Below, piece after piece: positions 62,696 through 64,000 of a stretch of 64,000 nt of DNA. Position numbers and translations under genes: made by a program. The stretch comes from Primorskyibacter sedentarius (GTDB lineage: Bacteria; Pseudomonadota; Alphaproteobacteria; Rhodobacterales; Rhodobacteraceae), in the NCBI RefSeq assembly GCF_004342065.1, contig NZ_SLZU01000003.1, forward strand, positions 186,001 through 250,000, given 5' to 3'. Position 1 is the first letter of the stretch, and every line of letters starts with the position of its first letter. Below the pieces are notes generated by a model. The model was not told the origin of the DNA, did not search any database, and was given only the letters and a program-made list of their open reading frames with translations.

Positions 62696-63298
62696 ATGGA
62701 TCTGGCACATGTCATTGCGTTCAATGTGACCCTGCTGGCGGCGATCGCCAGCCCCGGACCTGCCATGCTCTATTTCATCCGCAACACGCTGGCGCATGGT
62801 CGGCGGGTCGGGCTGTTCACGGTCTGGGGGCTGGGGACGATGGCCGCGACATGGACTTTGCTGGCTCTGCTGGGGCTTGATGCCGTGTTCCGGCTTGTGC
62901 CCTGGGCCTATGCCGCCTGCAAGATCGCGGGCGCCCTCTATCTTATGTATATCGCGTGGCAGACGTGGCGGCATGCGCGCGATCCGCTGGGCGAGGCCCC
63001 GACCCCGCCCGCGCGCGCCTTTCTGGGCGGCGTGCTGGTCAACCTCTCCAATCCGAAATCCGTGCTGTTTGCCGCCGCCGTGCTGGTGGTGATCTTCCCC
63101 GTCGGGATGAGCGTCGCGGAAAAAGGGCTGATCGTTCTGAACCACCTGATGGTGGAACTGCTGGTCGGCTCCACCCTCGTGACGCTTCTCAGCACCCGCA
63201 AAGTCAGCGCAGCCTACCTGCGTGCCAAGTTCGTTTTCGACCGTATCGCGGCGGGTGTGATGGGCCTTCTCGGCCTGCGCCTGCTGCTTAGCCGCTAG
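62696..63298 (+). CDS. LysE/RhtB-family amino-acid exporter
   Basis: A 200-residue inner-membrane protein with six predicted TM helices and the family motif IASPGPAMLYFIRNTLAHGRRVG near the start, followed by KIAGALYLMYIAWQTWRH and GVLVNLSNPKSVLFAAAV. Such exporters move amino acids such as lysine, homoserine or threonine outwards; the substrate here is unknown. It lies 3 bases after fabI and 15 bases before gpt. Confidence 0.9.
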   Translation: MDLAHVIAFNVTLLAAIASPGPAMLYFIRNTLAHGRRVGLFTVWGLGTMAATWTLLALLGLDAVFRLVPWAYAACKIAGALYLMYIAWQTWRHARDPLGEAPTPPARAFLGGVLVNLSNPKSVLFAAAVLVVIFPVGMSVAEKGLIVLNHLMVELLVGSTLVTLLSTRKVSAAYLRAKFVFDRIAAGVMGLLGLRLLLSR

Positions 63299-63313
63299 TC
63301 TTCAGGAGCACCC

Positions 63314-63817
63314 ATGACCGACCGTTTGCCACATGAAAAAGGGTTCCACGTCAGCTGGGACCAACTTCACCGCGACGCACGGGCGCTGGCCTGGCGGCTT
63401 GACGGGCATGGGCCGGACGATGGTAGCTGGCGCGCGGTGGTGGCCATCACCCGTGGCGGCATGGCGCCTGCGATGATCGTCGCACGAGAGCTGGATATCC
63501 GTATCGTCGACACGATCAGTGTGAAAAGCTACAACCACCAGTCCCAGACCGAACCAAAGGTCATCAAATCGCCCGACATGGACGTCATCGGCGATGGCAC
63601 CGGGGTTCTGGTGATTGACGATCTGGTGGATACCGGCCGCACGATCGAGGCCGTTCGCGCCCATATGCCCAACGCTCATATCGCAACGGTCTATGCCAAG
63701 CCGATGGGCCGCCCGCAGGTCAACAGCTTCATCACCGAGGTCAGCCAGGACACGTGGATCTTCTTCCCCTGGGACATGGCGCTGCAATATGTCGAACCCT
63801 ATCGCGGGACAGACTGA
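63314..63817 (+). CDS. gpt: Xanthine-guanine phosphoribosyltransferase Gpt
   Basis: A purine-salvage enzyme of 167 residues converting guanine, xanthine and hypoxanthine with PRPP to nucleotides. It has [20 protein letters not shown], the PRPP motif [18 protein letters not shown] and the C-terminal [17 protein letters not shown] typical of bacterial Gpt (E. coli 152 residues). AGGAG lies 6 bases before the ATG. It is the third gene of the fabI-lysE-gpt run. Confidence 0.94.
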   Translation: MTDRLPHEKGFHVSWDQLHRDARALAWRLDGHGPDDGSWRAVVAITRGGMAPAMIVARELDIRIVDTISVKSYNHQSQTEPKVIKSPDMDVIGDGTGVLVIDDLVDTGRTIEAVRAHMPNAHIATVYAKPMGRPQVNSFITEVSQDTWIFFPWDMALQYVEPYRGTD

Positions 63818-63919
63818 GGGCGTTTCGCCGCGCAGACCCGTGAGGCCCGCGCCTGCAAGCCCGGACCGCGGGGACAACTGCCGTCTTTGCACCAAACCAA
63901 TCAGCGACGGGAACCGCGT

Positions 63920-64000
63920 ATGACTGTGCCACGCACAAAAGCCACTTTCCGTCCGCCCATTATCGCGGCGCAGCAATGGCTGAAGGGAGTGGCATTCCCG
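63920..64000 (+). CDS. Start of an unidentified gene cut by the right edge
   Basis: An ATG at 63920 with GGGA 8 bases upstream opens a frame (MTVPRTKATFRPPIIAAQQW, then LKGVAFP) that runs off the window. Only 27 residues are visible. The spacing of 102 bases after gpt and codon use fit a real gene. I do not name a function; a PLP-dependent aminotransferase is one guess from its general look. Confidence 0.5.
   Translation, partial: MTVPRTKATFRPPIIAAQQWLKGVAFP

Noticed and set aside
1-64000. CRISPR arrays, insertion sequences and prophage genes
   Set aside because: No regularly spaced repeats, transposases, terminal inverted repeats with target duplications or phage structural genes were seen.

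Overview
The window is chromosomal DNA of a GC-rich alphaproteobacterium, most likely of the Rhodobacterales (Roseobacter group). The main pointers are a DUF2484 gene inside the division/cell-wall cluster, an FtsZ with a very long C-terminal linker ending in a conserved C-terminal peptide, a B12-dependent class II ribonucleotide reductase as a single 1.2k-residue chain, a tandem cold-shock-domain protein, a full CtrA-type box and TctDE-regulated tripartite tricarboxylate transport. Genus and species cannot be read from the sequence alone.

Layout. Positions 1-5561 carry housekeeping and accessory genes: an M3 oligoendopeptidase cut by the left edge, a short IMPACT-domain protein, a DksA-like zinc-finger protein, a ClC chloride transporter or channel and a GlcD-type FAD oxidase. 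From 20238 back to 5694, all on the minus strand, runs a division/envelope block: ftsW, murG, murC, DUF2484, murB, ddl, ftsQ, ftsA, ftsZ, lpxC, bamD, recN, with an intrinsic terminator after ftsZ. Positions 20476-23716 hold a BaiN/HI0933-type flavoprotein, an APH-like predicted phosphotransferase and a decayed M43 metalloprotease.

Positions 23717-36450 form a tricarboxylate-utilisation island: a TctE/TctD-like two-component system, a divergent binding protein TctC, a fused TctA-TctB permease, a GalD/PrpF-type isomerase, a tandem Usp protein, a 53-residue protein, a 2-hydroxyacid dehydrogenase, an AbrB-family membrane protein, then GntR, TcuA and TcuB. Together they suggest uptake of tricarballylate or aconitate-like acids and their entry into the TCA cycle as cis-aconitate. 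Two probable operators are visible in its divergent promoters.

Positions 36739-47264 are the least conventional part: an ExeA-like AAA ATPase with a periplasmic Sel1-like tail, an orphan TAXI binding protein, a secreted 645-residue coiled-coil protein with a CtrA box just upstream, a PAS/HisKA/REC/Hpt hybrid kinase paired with a cysteine-less SUOX-fold protein, galU, a 37-codon Cys-rich ORF and a NarL-type regulator. I suggest, as inference only, an envelope-sensing module. The rest (47339-64000) is mostly core metabolism: a Gfo/Idh oxidoreductase, a TehA/SLAC1 family channel, nagA, ribBA-ribH-nusB, a zinc-ribbon protein, an rRNA methyltransferase, tRNA-Tyr, nrdJ with probable NrdR boxes, tRNA-Pro, DUF192 and CSD genes, pdxH, fabI, a LysE exporter, gpt and the start of one more gene cut by the right edge.
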